Shown one piece after another: positions 23,326 through 35,965 of a stretch of 64,000 nt of DNA. The position numbers and the translations under genes are program-made. Each line of letters starts with the position of its first letter. The first letter of the stretch is position 1. The stretch is taken from assembly GCA_026225945.1 (NCBI GenBank), contig JAMJFZ010002884.1, positions 1,240,001 to 1,304,000 of the forward strand, read 5' to 3'. Source of the stretch: Cricetomys ansorgei. Taxonomy: Eukaryota > Chordata > Mammalia > Rodentia > Nesomyidae. The notes under the pieces are model-generated. The model searched no databases. It worked only from the letters and a program-made list of their open reading frames with translations, and was not told the origin of the DNA.

Positions 23326-23944
23326 GTACTGTTTAGCTACTATAGTACTCACTGTGCTACAGGAAATCATGAACCATTATCCGTCCTCAAATACCTACCT
23401 TCCATTCCAACATCCCTTCAAGATGTAGGCTACAAAGGACAGCGATTTTTGTGTGTCCACCAAACATCCCAAATGCTCAGAACAATATACAATACACAGT
23501 CGATGTTCAGTAAACATTTGTACAATCGGTAAATTAGCAAATTGAGTCTTAAAAGATTACATTGACCTTTCTAATTTCACATAATCACTTAGATATGTGG
23601 ATCTTAATCTAGTTCTATATGATTAAAAATCTCTTTGTTTCTTCCATTATATTAAGTTACCTCCTGGCCCACCTATTCCCAGTTTATTCATAGCATGAGT
23701 GTTCTAATTTGCCAGAAACACCTGTCATTCTCATGACTCCATCTTTAACTCAGATCTGGGCAAAATATTGAAAAACTTGCAGAGACTAGGTCCAATACAT
23801 AGAAACGAAATATTTGTGTACCTGTTCTAGAAACTCCCAGTCAGGAATCTAGTAACATATACCTGGCATCTGCTTAAGAATTTTCAATACTTTGAGTAAA
23901 ACCATTCACTGCTTTAGATTTGAAACTACTCAATAGAGACAGTA

Positions 23945-24094
23945 AACATTAAGGAAAGCTTGGCGACCCATACCTTGATTCACAGCACTCAGAGGATAAG
24001 GCAGAACACAAGTTAGAGGCCTGCTTGGCCTCCATAGGCTACTTCAGGCTAACTTAGGGTACATAGCCAGAACCTGTCTCATGAAAAGAAAGAC

Positions 24095-24095
<1 letters not shown>
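23945..24095 (+). repeat. Diverged B1 SINE
   Basis: CATACCTTGATTCACAGCAC, AGAGGCCTGCTTGGCCTCCA, CATAGCCAGAACCTGTCTCA and an AAAAGAAAGAC tail that passes into the purine microsatellite. Confidence 0.7.
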
Positions 24096-24097
<2 letters not shown>

Positions 24098-24166
<69 letters not shown>

Positions 24167-24193
24167 GAGAAACAGTGAAAGAGAGAGAGAGGT

Positions 24194-24250
<57 letters not shown>
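24098..24250. repeat. (GA)n followed by (GATA)n
   Basis: About 30 GA units to 24161, two AAACAGAGA/AAACAGTGA interruptions, another short GA run, then about 13 GATA units at 24196-24250. The purine strand is uninterrupted for about 60 bases. Confidence 0.95.
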
Positions 24251-24399
24251 GCGAGCAAGCACAAGCACTCTGGATAGCTTGTTGTGCACATTATTAACAA
24301 ACAGCAGTACAAACTAACATTTGTTTGTGGATATCATTTTATCTTTGCTACTATCCTCTCAAAGAAAGGCTACTGGAATTCCTATTTTACTGTATTTGG

Positions 24400-24555
24400 T
24401 TTGGGTTTGTCTGTCTGTTTGAGACAAGGTATGACTATATAGCCTTGGATGGCCCGGAATTCAGTTTTTATACAGTCTTGAACTCATACAGATCCACCAT
24501 CATCTGCCTCTTGAGTTCTGGGAATAAAAGTGTGTACCATTACTCCCTGCTCCTT
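24400..24555 (-). repeat. B1 SINE
   Basis: GTTTGAGACAAGGTATGACT, ATATAGCCTTGGATGGCCCG, TCTTGAACTCATACAGATCC and TTCTGGGAATAAAAGTGTGT. Confidence 0.85.
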
Positions 24556-24815
24556 TTATTTTACATTTATTTGAGTGTATGTGTGTGTGTATGTCTGTGT
24601 GTCTGTGTGTCTGTGTGTGTCTGTGTGTTTGTATGAGGGTGGGGTGTTGAGAGAGATATTTTTTTTCACCTCACTATAAGAGTGCTGGGATTATAGATGC
24701 ATGCTACATAACTACTTTTAGATGAGTTTGAGGTTAGGAGTCCAAACTGAAATTCTAACACTTGACCAGCAAGTCCTTTAACTATAAAGCCATCTCCCTA
24801 ATCTGGTAACCCATA
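24556..24815 (-). repeat. B3/B2-related SINE with (GT)n
   Basis: Starts with a TTTATTTGAGTGTATGTGTG tail, contains an impure GT tract at 24573-24630 and ends CTTTAACTATAAAGCCATCT followed by CCCTAATCT, the reverse complement of the SINE head. Confidence 0.6.
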
Positions 24816-25235
24816 TTATAGAATTGAAGAAATGAGGACTAAAAACTCTCCCAAAGTCACATAGATAGTGAGCAGCTGAATGAAGACAAAGGAAATGACA
24901 TCTTTGGGATTTTGAGATATCCATCTGCTCTGCTGATCAGAGATAAAAGAGAGGAGTGAATAAGGTGAGTCTTGCAGTGAGGCGCTTCCAGTCTTTGGAA
25001 GCTCCTGCTCAAATCCATCATCCTGCCTCCTGGAATGCCTATGGCAAAATGAATGTGGGAGAGTTAAGTGCCTTTGCTATGCCAGACTTCATGACAGGAC
25101 CCCATTTCACATAACCCTCACAACAACCTCTTATGGCAGAGAATTTGCCCTGATTTTAGAGGTAAGGAACTTGAAGTCCATGATGATTAAGTCATTTACC
25201 TCCTCACTAAATTGTGGCTCTGTGTTGGAATCCAG
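24816..25235 (-). repeat. MIR fragments
   Basis: Two reverse MIR-like segments: about 24820-24900 (GAAGAAATGAGGACTAAAAA ... CCAAAGTCACATAGATAGTG) and about 25090-25235 (CTCACAACAACCTCTTATGG ... TTTTAGAGGTAAGGAACTTG ... TGGAATCCAGGTTTGGGTAA). The bases between are unassigned. Confidence 0.6.
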
Positions 25236-26150
25236 GTTTGGGTAACTAGAGACAGTCTCTATGCCCTTTCAGAACTCATAATTATGGCTTACTATTTAAC
25301 CCTTCCCAGGTTAGGAAGTTGTACTTTAACAATGGCCTTCCTGTGTGAATTTCACAGGACAGTGGTAGACCCGAAAAGAAGGCTGATTGGGGCCTGCAAG
25401 GTGGGTCTGTCTTAAATCACACTGGAGTGGCATTGACCTGCAATCCCTAGAGCTCAAAAAATAAAGCAGCAAGCCAAGAAAGGTAAATCTCTACTCCAGC
25501 CATAGAGTTCTTCTCCAACTGGGATAACAAGTCTCACAAACTCTGGTAACTGCAAAAACAGAATACATAATCAATCAAGAGTTTATTTGCAAAGGGTAAT
25601 GTCAGAGAATGAACTTCCTGATAACTCGGTACATTTAACATGCTTACAGGCTCAGCTGTTTAACTTCCCTCTGACTGGCTTTCAGAGATATTTTTTTAAT
25701 CATTAACTCTACTAATACCTCCCCCCATCACAGCCCACCACCTTTTGCTCTTCATACTCCATATATCCCTCATGGTCCACATAACCTATGAATTTACAAA
25801 CAAACCACATTTTGAGGTATGGTCAGACTGGACTTTTGCAGAAATTCAAGCTACTGAAGGAGATATGGTATTTAGTTAAACTGAAGTGAAACCTTGCATA
25901 AATCATAAGGAGGTGAACCCAGGTTAGTCAAACAGGACCCTAGGAGGTATTTGGGGAATAGACTTGTAGGCAGTTTTATTTTCCTACATTTGATTTACTT
26001 CCAAAATCCTGAGGCTCACAAGTACCCCAGGAGTAACTTGGCTCTCAAACGCTGAGCAGGTCTTGGCCTTGGAGCAGAGTTCTGGTGTTGTTTCCTGAAT
26101 TCCCACATTGCTGTTTTCCACACATGGATCAGGCTTCAAACTTCCTGTAT
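25236..26150. other. Intergenic DNA, no gene seen
   Basis: No coding signal. The stretch 25380-26000 looks repeat-like in texture, but I cannot name it. Confidence 0.3.
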
Positions 26151-26153
26151 CTG

Positions 26154-26155
<2 letters not shown>

Positions 26156-26199
<44 letters not shown>
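26156..26199. repeat. (GT)n microsatellite
   Basis: About 22 GT units. Confidence 0.95.
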
Positions 26200-26201
<2 letters not shown>

Positions 26202-26929
26202 ATGTGCCTGGGAAGATTAGAAAGGGAGAAAGGGGAACAAAACTGAGTTTCTAATACCCTGCCCGTGTGTGACAGACAAGGCTGCTCTTTTCTGGTCAGC
26301 TGGAATCTTCATTTTTAGGGTTGGGATGCTCAGAAATCAACTGGAACCTGAGCTTGAGGGGTCTGTCCTAAAGGCAGATTTTCAGTGTTTTTCTAATATG
26401 TCTGTAGGCTGGTTTCAAGGGGCTTGGGGGAGAAAGGAGCAGAACTATGTGTAATGACATAAATCCTTAGGAATTATTTGCCCTGGTGTATGTGCTTGCC
26501 TCTGCTTTTGTTCCTGAATGCATTAAAATGATTTAGTTGTTCACAAGGCAATTAGAGGAAGATGTGCTCATTTCACACTCCCAGTTACTTGGTGGGTGGA
26601 GGAGGAGAATGTCACTCAATCAAAGCACAGTGATTTTATGGTCTTTCTTTCAAGAATACAGCAGGTATTGAAGAATAGTCTATACATCTCATTCTCCTTT
26701 CTTCTTGTTCTGTAGGTCAGGCAAAACTTTAGATGCAGAAGACAGAGCTTTTATTAAGACTATCATTAGTTGAGAAAATTTTAAAGATAAAAATTTCTGT
26801 GAAGTGTATCTGACTTAATTTCCCTTGCAAAGATAAAAGTCCTGATAATACGGACCTGTGTGACCTATGGTAGTGCTCCAGCTGCACCATTTGTATGACT
26901 TCTGTTTTCTATTCTTGGTAGTGCCCATC

Positions 26930-27190
26930 ATGGTATTGACTTTAAGGACACTTAAAATTAAAACGTTGTGCAAGCATCACCACTATTTATTTCCAAACAT
27001 TCATTCTTTTAAATGGAAACTCTTCTTATGAAGCACTATCATTTAAACTACCCTTTTACTACTCTTCTATGTGTTTTTCCTACAAATTGGCATACTTTAG
27101 GTCTCTCATATATAAGTAGAACCACACATTTGTCCTTTTGTGGCTGGTTAGTTTCATTTGCCATAATATTTTCAAGGCAGGCATTTATTT
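26930..27190. mobile_element. Ancient L1M fragment
   Basis: GGTCTCTCATATATAAGTAG, AACCACACATTTGTCCTTTT, GTGGCTGGTTAGTTTCATTT and GCCATAATATTTTCAAGGCA are a well-known L1M segment. The 62-codon frame inside is not a gene. Confidence 0.65.
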
Positions 27191-27539
27191 TTAATAGATG
27201 ATTTTTGTTTATAGCACAGACATACACGAAAGGAAGAATTTCATTTTTTGAAAAAGATCAGACAGGGTACACAGCATGGGATGAAGAATCTTTAGTTCTC
27301 AGATGAAAATGTCCCTGATTTCCTATATAATAAGATGTTTTCTAATGTACAGTACTTCAGTCACTTGCTGTCTTTACACAGGTGCTTTACAGCTAGTAGC
27401 TAATTCTCCTGGTATCCCCCAGAGGGCTTTCTATATTTTATAGGCAAGTCTTGAAGACATAGGGATGCTGTGGGGATTAGTTAAATGTGTGTGGCATAGT
27501 TTGCTGTATAAACTCACCCTCTGAAACTTAGTTTTCACT

Positions 27540-27720
27540 CCCTGCTCTTAGCTTCCACAGCTTTTACTGTCAATTCCGCTCATTTAGCACTTAGCATACA
27601 CTTGTTAGCTGTCTTTTTATGTGTATATGCTGGAAGGCAGGAGCCAAGTCTCGTACCTTTTTGTTTTTTCAGTCCTGTCCATAATAGCAGTGCAGTCTAT
27701 GTTTGTTGATGTTGCCCTCT
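27540..27720 (+). mobile_element. L2 LINE 3' fragment
   Basis: TCATTTAGCACTTAGCATAC, TGCTGGAAGGCAGGAGCCAA and GTCTCGTACCTTTTTGTTTT follow the L2 3' end. Confidence 0.5.
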
Positions 27721-29270
27721 CCCTCGCTTTTAAGTAAAGCAAGCAATGCAGAGCTTTATAAATTTAAACTCAGTTTAAACAAACTGAAAGATCTTCAGGG
27801 TAAAAACACAGAGGGAGTCTTGCATGGTGGGAGAGGAGGAACGCCTTAGACCCTAAGACACTTGGAAGATCCAGGGCAAACAGAGTTACCTAAAAACTTG
27901 TTGTTTGCCACAGGCTAAGACATAAAAGACTCATGCATTGCCTGACTCACCTCCAAAACTTCAATTTGTTGTAGCGTTATATGCAAGGCTTATCCTCATA
28001 GACTCTAATAGCTGTGGGGAAAGCATTATAGAAGTGTTTCAGAAGGCAACTTCAAGATTAGGAGCAAGCATATCACATTGAATCCTCAGGTCTTTCTTAG
28101 TGCAATTTATTTTTCTGTGGTGACACAAGATCGGAAAGCACCCTCTTAAGGAAAGGAGTGAAAGGATTTTTGCTGTAGTTTTCTTGATATGGAAGGACAT
28201 TGAATAAACACATTCAAGGTATTCTGTGAGTGCTGACACATGTGTAAGAGACCAAAAGAAGAACTCACCACTGGACTCATTCCTTACTGTTTTACTTTCA
28301 TCTCCCTATGTGAGTGTTTTACTATTTCCACATTAACAGCTTTGCTGTGTTAATATATTTCCTCTTGTGGTTATGATCAGTAGTGATCCCTCAGGATAGT
28401 CACATGGCTTTTAGTCCCCCTGCCCATGCTTCTAAATAACAGAACAATCCTACCCTACAATGTTTTAAACACTCAAAAAATGTTACCTTCCCCATGAAAA
28501 ATCACCCAAGTAACCTCTCTTCACACATAGAGTGAGTCATAGTCAGAATCCATTTTGCCAGAATTCCAGCTTCTGAATCAGCAGCTACTAGCAGAACACA
28601 CTGTACACTCTGCAGCAAGCCACCCACCTTTCATTATACCCAGAGGAATGTTTGGAGGCCCTGTTTATCACGTAACAGTGTTTCTTTTGAGCATACCTTC
28701 TTCAGGTTGCCTTGATCCATGGTATCTCTCAAGGCTCCCATGGGGTAGGCTTAAATTGGATGTTCCTTTTTCATTGGCATGAGTTCATTATAACAACTTT
28801 GAATTGATGGAAGCCTTTATACTTATACTTGTTTCTAACTTAAAACATTTTCCAAGAAGTACAGATCTGTAGAGAATGGTGGTTTCCATGGAAAATCTTT
28901 CCTCATATTTGTCAAGTTCACTTTGGTGATACACAGCATGATTTCCTCTTTCGGCATCAGCAACACAATAGCTTTAGGTCACGATTAAACTGCAAAACTG
29001 TTTGAAAAAGAAATCTTACCCACCCTTGTTAGGTAGTTTATTATTCTAACGGAAGGGAACCAACTTCATATATGCCCTAAACGGTATAGGAAGAGTTGGC
29101 TTTTCAAAATAAAACCACAGAACCTACACAATTATGCATATAAATGTTTAAAACAGATGAGCAGGCTATCTGACTCTCAAGTACAAACACATGCTAGAGT
29201 CTCCACCATGTGTATCACAAAAGTGTGGAGTGATTTATAGAGTTTTTACATGCATTTCATTTTATTTTCA
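27721..29270. other. Intergenic DNA upstream of the promoter, no gene seen
   Basis: No coding exon recognised. A TGAGTCA AP-1 word lies at 28533-28539. The rest is unnamed AT-rich sequence. Confidence 0.4.
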
Positions 29271-29274
29271 CATC

Positions 29275-29395
29275 TGTGCAATTAAGAACACAGCACATGC
29301 CTTACAGCATTTACTTACAGATAAGAAAATCAAAGCTGAGAATTCAAGTCCTATTTAAAAGTCACACAGCTAGGTAATATGTGCTAGAGCCCACA
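29275..29395 (-). repeat. MIR SINE
   Basis: ACAGATAAGAAAATCAAAGC, AAAAGTCACACAGCTAGGTA and TGTGCTAGAGCCCACAGTGA: reverse-complement MIR core. Confidence 0.7.
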
Positions 29396-29842
29396 GTGAA
29401 TTCTTGCTTTGGTTCCAACTTCCTTGTTATTTGGCTCCCCGTTTACTGCTTTTTTGTATTTGCATTTACCCCTATGTTAAATTGTAAATTTCAAGCCCCA
29501 ACCCTCACCCTGTGTACCGGGATGCCATTGTACTCAATTCTCCGTGTACTTATAAATTTTTGCAGCCAGGAAATGTGAGCACCACATTGACACTTCATGT
29601 ACTTTCCCTTTCCTGGTTTAATGAATTAAGCGGGAAAAGTTAGCTATTCCCGGGGAGTTCGACAGTACTTTAAATATAAAGTTATATTCTGGTTGGTGAA
29701 CACACCGTTGCACCCTCTCACAAGACTGAGAAGTCAATAGTCTTGTCTATCCCCAGCAGAAGCTGGGGGAGAACAGAGAGGTAGACAATAGTCTCTTGTT
29801 TAGTTTTATTAATTCTGAGGGCGGGTCGGATCAAAGGATCGG

Positions 29843-29895
29843 ATTGGCGACTGAAAAGGCCAATCGTAGGCCAACAGCAGGAGTGATTGGCCAAT
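29843..29895. promoter_or_regulatory. Array of four CCAAT (NF-Y type) motifs
   Basis: ATTGG at 29843-29847, CCAAT at 29860-29864, ATTGG at 29886-29890 and CCAAT at 29891-29895, the last two forming the palindrome ATTGGCCAAT. A fifth CCAAT lies alone at 30504-30508. NF-Y binds such motifs in CpG-island promoters; clustered copies in both orientations are characteristic of NF-Y-dependent promoters. Binding is inferred. Confidence 0.6.
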
Positions 29896-30423
29896 GAGAA
29901 GATGCAAAAGAATGGTGGGCAGGACCTACTTGGGGAAGGTTCTGCCAAGGCAAGCGCTCTCAGTCTGCCCAAGAGGTGGAGCTTCCTCCAGCCCCGCCCA
30001 TCCTCGGTGCCTTAGTGGCTGGCCTCTAGGAGGGGGTTCCTGGTCTAGATTTGAGGCAGGAGATAGTGGAAGAAAGATGAGGTTAGGGCAGGGGGAGGGA
30101 AGAACAGGCGGGAGTGTCTTGTGGGCTTTGCCTTGGATAGCCTGCTAACTGGTCAAAGGAAACAAGGGGGGGGGGTAAAGAAAACGAAGGTGAGAGCTGC
30201 TCCTTCCTGAATTTTGTGCAGCTGGCTTCGGCCTCTTGCGGCTTTTATTTGCATTTCTGTGCTTTTTCTTGCTCCCGCCTTGGCGCGGGGAGCTTCGATA
30301 ACTCTCCCAAACGACCCTGCTGCGCTGTCGCTGTAGATTATTGACCTCTTTGAAAAAACAAAAAACCAAGCCTCGTGCCTTTCTTTCTCCTGCTTTAATT
30401 CTTGCACACGTTATCGGAACTAC

Positions 30424-30438
30424 AGCCCCCTAGTGGAG
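30424..30438. promoter_or_regulatory. CTCF-like site in the promoter island
   Basis: The segment AGCCCCCTAGTGGAG matches the core of the CTCF consensus read on this strand (GCCCCCTGGTGG-type, one common A/G variant). It lies in the CpG island, 12 bases upstream of an E-box (CACGTG, 30444-30449). This is a motif match only; no binding data can be seen. Confidence 0.5.
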
Positions 30439-30443
30439 TTGGG

Positions 30444-30449
30444 CACGTG
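30444..30449. promoter_or_regulatory. E-box CACGTG
   Basis: Perfect palindromic E-box with a CpG core inside the island; the class bound by MYC/MAX and USF factors. Functional use is not shown. Confidence 0.4.
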
Positions 30450-33400
30450 GGAGGAAGAGAGCCCGCTAGTTATCCCAGCTCTCTGCTGGACTCCGGAACG
30501 CAACCAATCAATTGTTTAAAGTTCCCCGCCCAAAAGGCCGCCTCTCCTCCTGGATACCGCCTCCTACCCCCTTGCTCGGGCCCTGCAGGAACCCCCCCCC
30601 CACGCCTCCCGCCCTGTAGGCCCCGCCCTCGGCCCTGCCCATTTCATCTTCCACCCCCCCTACTTCTGGGCGGTCCTAGCTGCTCACCGCCAGAAGAAAA
30701 GCGGCCCGTTCCTCCCCCTCTTCTACCTCCCATCCTTTGCTCAGGAGCTGCCTTCATCGCAGTCACGCCCCTTCCTTCCGAGGAGCTTTCGAGCTGCGTT
30801 TGCTGGTAGACCCCTGAATTACTCCTCTATCTCCATTCTCTTTCGTCTCTTCTCTTAGTTCTCATCGCCTTCCCCCACTACCACCACCACCTCCAGCCTA
30901 TTTCGCCTCTCACCATCCGCTGCTCCACCCTCCGGCCCGGTATCCTGCCTGTCCACTGCCACCAAGGAGAGACCCGCGGGAGCAGCGAGGTGGGGAGTAG
31001 CCGGGACCTGGGGCTTTCTCCCTACCCATCCCTGGCCTCTGGCCCGGGACCGAAGACACTTGAGCCAGCAGAGAGTCGTCACCTTGTCTTCATTGCCTTC
31101 AGGGGTAGGAGAAGCGTCGTTACTTTTTTGCGGGGAACCGGGGCAGTAATCTGTGGTGATGTGAACTTTATCATCCCCTTATTTGTGAGTGGGCTGTTGT
31201 ATGTGCCTGTGGGGATTGCGGGTATGTTCTACTTTTTTTTTGCTGTTGGCCTTGAGTTTTCTTGAGATGTCCAAGAAGTTTAAAAGTTTAAATTTGGGCA
31301 GTTTAAAAGTATGGGCTCCTCTCCTACTTTAAGGAAGAGATGCTGGAAGATAACCACAGCTTGGTGCTACTTTATTAACTACTGATGTTCGTGTAGGTCC
31401 CTAAACCCTAACCCTACTCAGTTGATCACCTAAGGAACTAAAGACCTTAGGAACTCTGAGATCTAACCTTTAGTCCTGCCTGAAGGTTTGCCCTTATCTC
31501 AGGAGATATCGAGATGGCTTTCTTCCTAAGGGCTTAGCTTGGGGTGGGAGCTCACCCTCCCTGACTCCAGGGCCTTGAATTCTTAAAGTTTTCAAATGTG
31601 GAAGTAATGTACCGCTCAAGTCCTCGCTTTATGCTGTATGTGTGTTTTGTGGTGGTGGTGAGGCTCAGGAGATGAGGATTGCCGTTATATGCTTACTGAG
31701 AACAGATGATTTTAATAAGTAGTTTTGCAAGATTTCACAGGTGTTTGTTTTAAGGTCCGAGCCTTGGCCACTGTACGGTACTTTTGTTCATCAACGGTAA
31801 GACAGTCTTCATAGATAGATGAAAATGACGAGAAGGGAAAGGAGGGAAAATGACAGACTTTAGAGACTGTGAGCAGTCCCTGGTGATTGCCACTAATAAA
31901 TAGTATGCTAATAATTTGCAGCAAGAGACTGAATACAAATTAATTAAAGATGAAAGGGAAAAGTTTGAGAAAGGCTTTTCAGTTATTGTCCATTGCCTCC
32001 ATAGAGAGTAGATGTGCGGAGACAGTTTAAAACCTCTCTGAATATAACCTTTTTCTTCCATTTAGGGAGAAAGATACTAATCACCATAATCTTTAGGGAT
32101 GAAGGGCTAAGGATATGTATGTAAGTTTTCTTTGGTTTGGCCATATGAGATGTTCTTTCTCAAGCCAGCTTTTGTGAAGCCTCCTCAGACCTTTCAGTAT
32201 CCTCATTCAGTAGCTAAGAATAGTCAGAAATGCCATTTTGGCCATGGGATAAATTTTCACCTAGCTCCTACTTCTCTCCAGTTTGGCAAGTGCCACAAGC
32301 TTACCAGACTGGCTGAGTTCAAAGACTTGCTGTGTTCAAAGATGTGTTACTGAGATATCCCCAATCTCCTGCTTATCCTTTAATGAATAAATAATTTACA
32401 TGTATCTTAAAATACTTAATTTGGTTGATTTTAATGGGGGTGGGAGAGAATCAGGAAGGTAGAGAAGGAATGTTACAGTGTTACGTGGTGACAATTTTAA
32501 AGGCTATCATTTTTCAGATCAGCTGGGAGGGAAAAGCTGGCCTGACCAAACTAAATTTTTAAACTGGCCTGGGACATTTTAATAGCCAGGTGGTTGTAGA
32601 GTAGTTGCATCTATTTACAGACGATAACTCAGGTTCCAGCTATTCTGTACGGGTTTGCCTGGTGTCATTTACAGACACTTTCTGGCACTACATCATGCTT
32701 CATTAAAGTTACTTGTTTCTTTGGAAAAGTTTGTGTGTCTGTAAAATTGAAAGTTTTTTTTTTCTAATTCACAGACTATATGCAAAGTAAACCTGTAACT
32801 CCACCTGTATATACAGTAAGTTTTACATGGACATTAAAAATCCCTTTACTTGCCAAAAAATAGATTTTAGAAAGAGATTTTAGCAATTCATACTTGACAT
32901 TGAGATTGGGAGCATAAAATGTAATTTTTCATTTGTGAAATAAGATTTATTAGACTAATAATGCATAATGATGGCATTTCCTGAGGTTGATTTTCCTCAG
33001 GGTTTGTATAGAATGAAGCAGACTCATGAATGCTTTTGAGAATCTTCTAATAGGAAGACAGTCAGATGGATAGTTTGACTTTGAGGTCCTATTAAGTGCC
33101 AGCATTCTAAGTTGGTACATCTGCTTCTGTGCCTCTCCTAAGCACTCTCTCCCAGGGCCTGTGCCTTCTTTAAAAGGGTGTCTTTGTAATTAAGCAGCAC
33201 CCCCCCCAACTCTCTTCTTTTGATCCAGTTTTTAGGCTTATTTTCTATTTGGAGACAAGGAGTTTCTCACACCCTCCTGCACCCTCTCTCTTTTCCTTTA
33301 TCCCAGAAAATCACATTCCCCCAACCAAGTTTTCATGATGGTTTGCAGTTTTGTTTTGTTGGGGACAGAGGGAGTGTTACCAGTGAGAAGGAGTAGAGGA

Positions 33401-35784
33401 TATGTTCCCTTTTGGGAAATGCTTGTGGCCAGGTAGCCTCCTCCATGGAGACTGAGCATTTGGAATGCATGAGAACAGTCTATTCTTCAGGACTGTCTGG
33501 AAGAAAGTGTCCTTTGCACCCATTAAGCCCAGCTTAAACCCACTGAAAGGGGTGGAGAGAGGTGTGTGTGGTCGGAGCCTAGCCTTTTAGGATGGTAAAT
33601 GTTTCCAAATCTCCTATTACATCACCTCTCTCTCCCATGGATTCAGTGGTTTAGAGATCTGCGTGACAAGTTAATTAGCTGGGGACTAAACCAATTTGTT
33701 TAGAATCCTGATCCATTGATTTCCTGTCCCCAGGAATTTTTGTTGGTGTTTTACTATGATGTGTTGTCTTTAGCATTACTTACTTTTCATTCCTTGTTGC
33801 CTTTTGTGGACTTTGGTCCAAAATCTAGGTTCCCACCCCCAAGTCAAAGGTTAGAATTTAGTTACAGGAACTAAGGGGGTATTAAACAGGCTGGGAATAA
33901 CACATTACTCTCCTCCATGGTGGGCTTCTGACCCTTTTTAAGGAAATTGCCCCTTCCACATACACAATCTGAACAAAAAAGAAAGAAAGAAAGTAGAAGG
34001 TCATTTGCTTTATAATAGCATCTACACAGGTTTACTTGAACAAAACTAGCTTTCGTAGTTAATGCCTTTAAATGATGACTTGATAAGTTATATTAAAAAA
34101 GCTCACTCACTATTCCTGGGCTTTCTAGGACCATATTTATTGCATAAAGGGCTACATTAGCATTTGCTCTGTTGATTATTATTTGAACTAAATTAGGCTA
34201 TTATTGGGCTTTTGAAGCCTTTTGTTATATGGGATGGAGTTAATTGTCTATATCATTCTGGCTTGTAATAACGCTCACTGCCTTAGACTCAGCCCACACA
34301 TGCTTGTAGAAAGGAGTTAGCATTACTTTCTAGAAACAATCTGACTTTGTAGATTTTGAATGTCTAAGGATGTGACTATCCACCTAATTTTAGTAAAATA
34401 TTTTATTACCAGTTATTATATTAGCTAACCCAAAGACCTAGAAATATTTTTTGGAAATAATTATAACTAATAATCATTTTATAAGAATCTATGATCGGCT
34501 TTCTGTGTGAGGCCATTATTGAGAGAAACTTGATCTTTGAGTGAGTTTCTTCCACTGTAAATTGTGGAGATTGGACAAGGTGATTTTGATAGTCAATTCT
34601 CGAAAGTTTATGCTTGTGTTTAGAGGCTTCAGTAATCTGGTTTGCCTTTGAATGATTGCTACCTGAATGAGGTGCAATACTTGCTAAAAATATAATCCTG
34701 TACTCAATCTGTGTGTGTGTGTGCGTGTGTGTATTGGGGAGTAATGTATCGATAGAAATGTGCTTTATATTTTAGCAATAATAGTAAATAATAAATAATA
34801 ATAAACCTAATAATAAATAATAAATACATCAAATAATAAACCCAAGACTCTGTCTGAAACCAAGGATTCCATTCATTTTTTTCCTGGTTCCTCTACTAAT
34901 GTGAATTTTCAATAGTTTGGGTCATAGGAATATGTAATGTGGCCTTTAAGATCTTGGGACCAGCTTTGTACACTGGTATAGAGTAATGGAGTAAGAACCA
35001 GAGTACATGTGAAGAATCTAATACATTTTGTTTCTGGGATGCCAGGAGGGACAAATAGGTTTAAGTGAGCTCTAAACACTTTCTGTGATTTAGAGGCTGT
35101 GTTTATATGTACCAAGCCTGCTAATACTATTTTGACCTCCTCTTACACTCTTCCACTTAAAGAAAAATCGAACTAGAACCCAGTGTTTACTTGTCCAAAT
35201 CACTGGAAATTATTTTTAAATTGCTGCATCGTGATTTCTCATTTGATAGTACAAATGTGAATGGACTGTGAAGGAACCAGAATGAGAAATGGGAATCAGG
35301 AAGGCCCAGATATACTTGTTTGATGGCTTCAAAATAATGTTTGTCAGACTGGGAAGGAAAAAAAAACATTGAGGAATCTAAAGTTTGTAGGCTATTAAAC
35401 ACACAGCATGTAGGTACCGTAGAGTGGTCCACACAAAGGGTTCTTTATTTGAGACATATTGAAACTTAAGTATCATGGACCTTCAATTTTCCTTTAATAA
35501 GTAAATTATAGTCTGTGTGTGATATCTAATTTTTGATAGATTCATTCCTGGTAAACTAGAGCCAAAATATATTGGAATCTTAAGTCTGTAGCAAGTATAC
35601 ATTTCCAAGTGAAGTACAGGAATATGTTTCATATTTTGTGATTCTGAGGGTATGTGCAGGTAAGTCTATTTGGTAATAGCTCTTAATAAAATCATCTTCC
35701 CCCTCCGTCTCTCTCTCTCTTTCTCTCTTTGAAGATTTGCTTGACATTTGTGAAGTCACTTTCACTCATGGCATTAGTCTCTGT

Positions 35785-35965
35785 GACTTGAAGCCAGGAT
35801 CTGGGATTCTCTGCCCAATCCCTCTCTGACTTGCTATGTGACCAAGGGTAGCTGAATTAGCTGCTCTAAGCTTCAGTTACCCTTCTGGGAAGCGAGGATA
35901 TTAATACTTCACAGAGGTGTTTAGGCATGCTTCATATTGGGCACATGGTTTGAGGTCATTGGATG
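35785..35965 (+). repeat. MIR SINE
   Basis: GAAGCCAGGATCTGGGATTC, TGACTTGCTATGTGACCAAG and CTAAGCTTCAGTTACCCTTC follow the MIR consensus on this strand. Confidence 0.75.

Larger units (their letters stand above)
29815..31225 (+). promoter_or_regulatory. Amot: CpG island, likely Amot promoter and first non-coding exon
   Basis: CpG dinucleotides and GC content rise sharply here compared with the CpG-poor surroundings, and this is the only such island in the window. It holds CCAAT motifs, several CCCGCCC-type GC boxes (near 29994, 30526 and 30619), an E-box at 30444 and long pyrimidine-rich stretches, with no clear TATA box. It lies about 16.5 kb upstream of and on the same strand as the Amot start codon, with no other gene nearby, so I infer it is the Amot promoter. 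The first-exon end is not resolved: good donors are AAG|GTGAGA at 30190 and CGG|GTATGT at 31222. Long open frames inside (for example 30402-30809) are a by-product of high GC and look non-coding. Confidence 0.8.

Noticed and set aside
24044..24312. SLSLSL and YLSIYLSI repeat peptides on the minus strand
   Set aside because: Translation of the (GA)n and (GATA)n microsatellites.
30402..30809. 135-codon Pro-rich frame in the CpG island
   Set aside because: Composition (poly-Pro/Cys) reflects C-runs and GC richness; more likely promoter or 5' UTR than protein.
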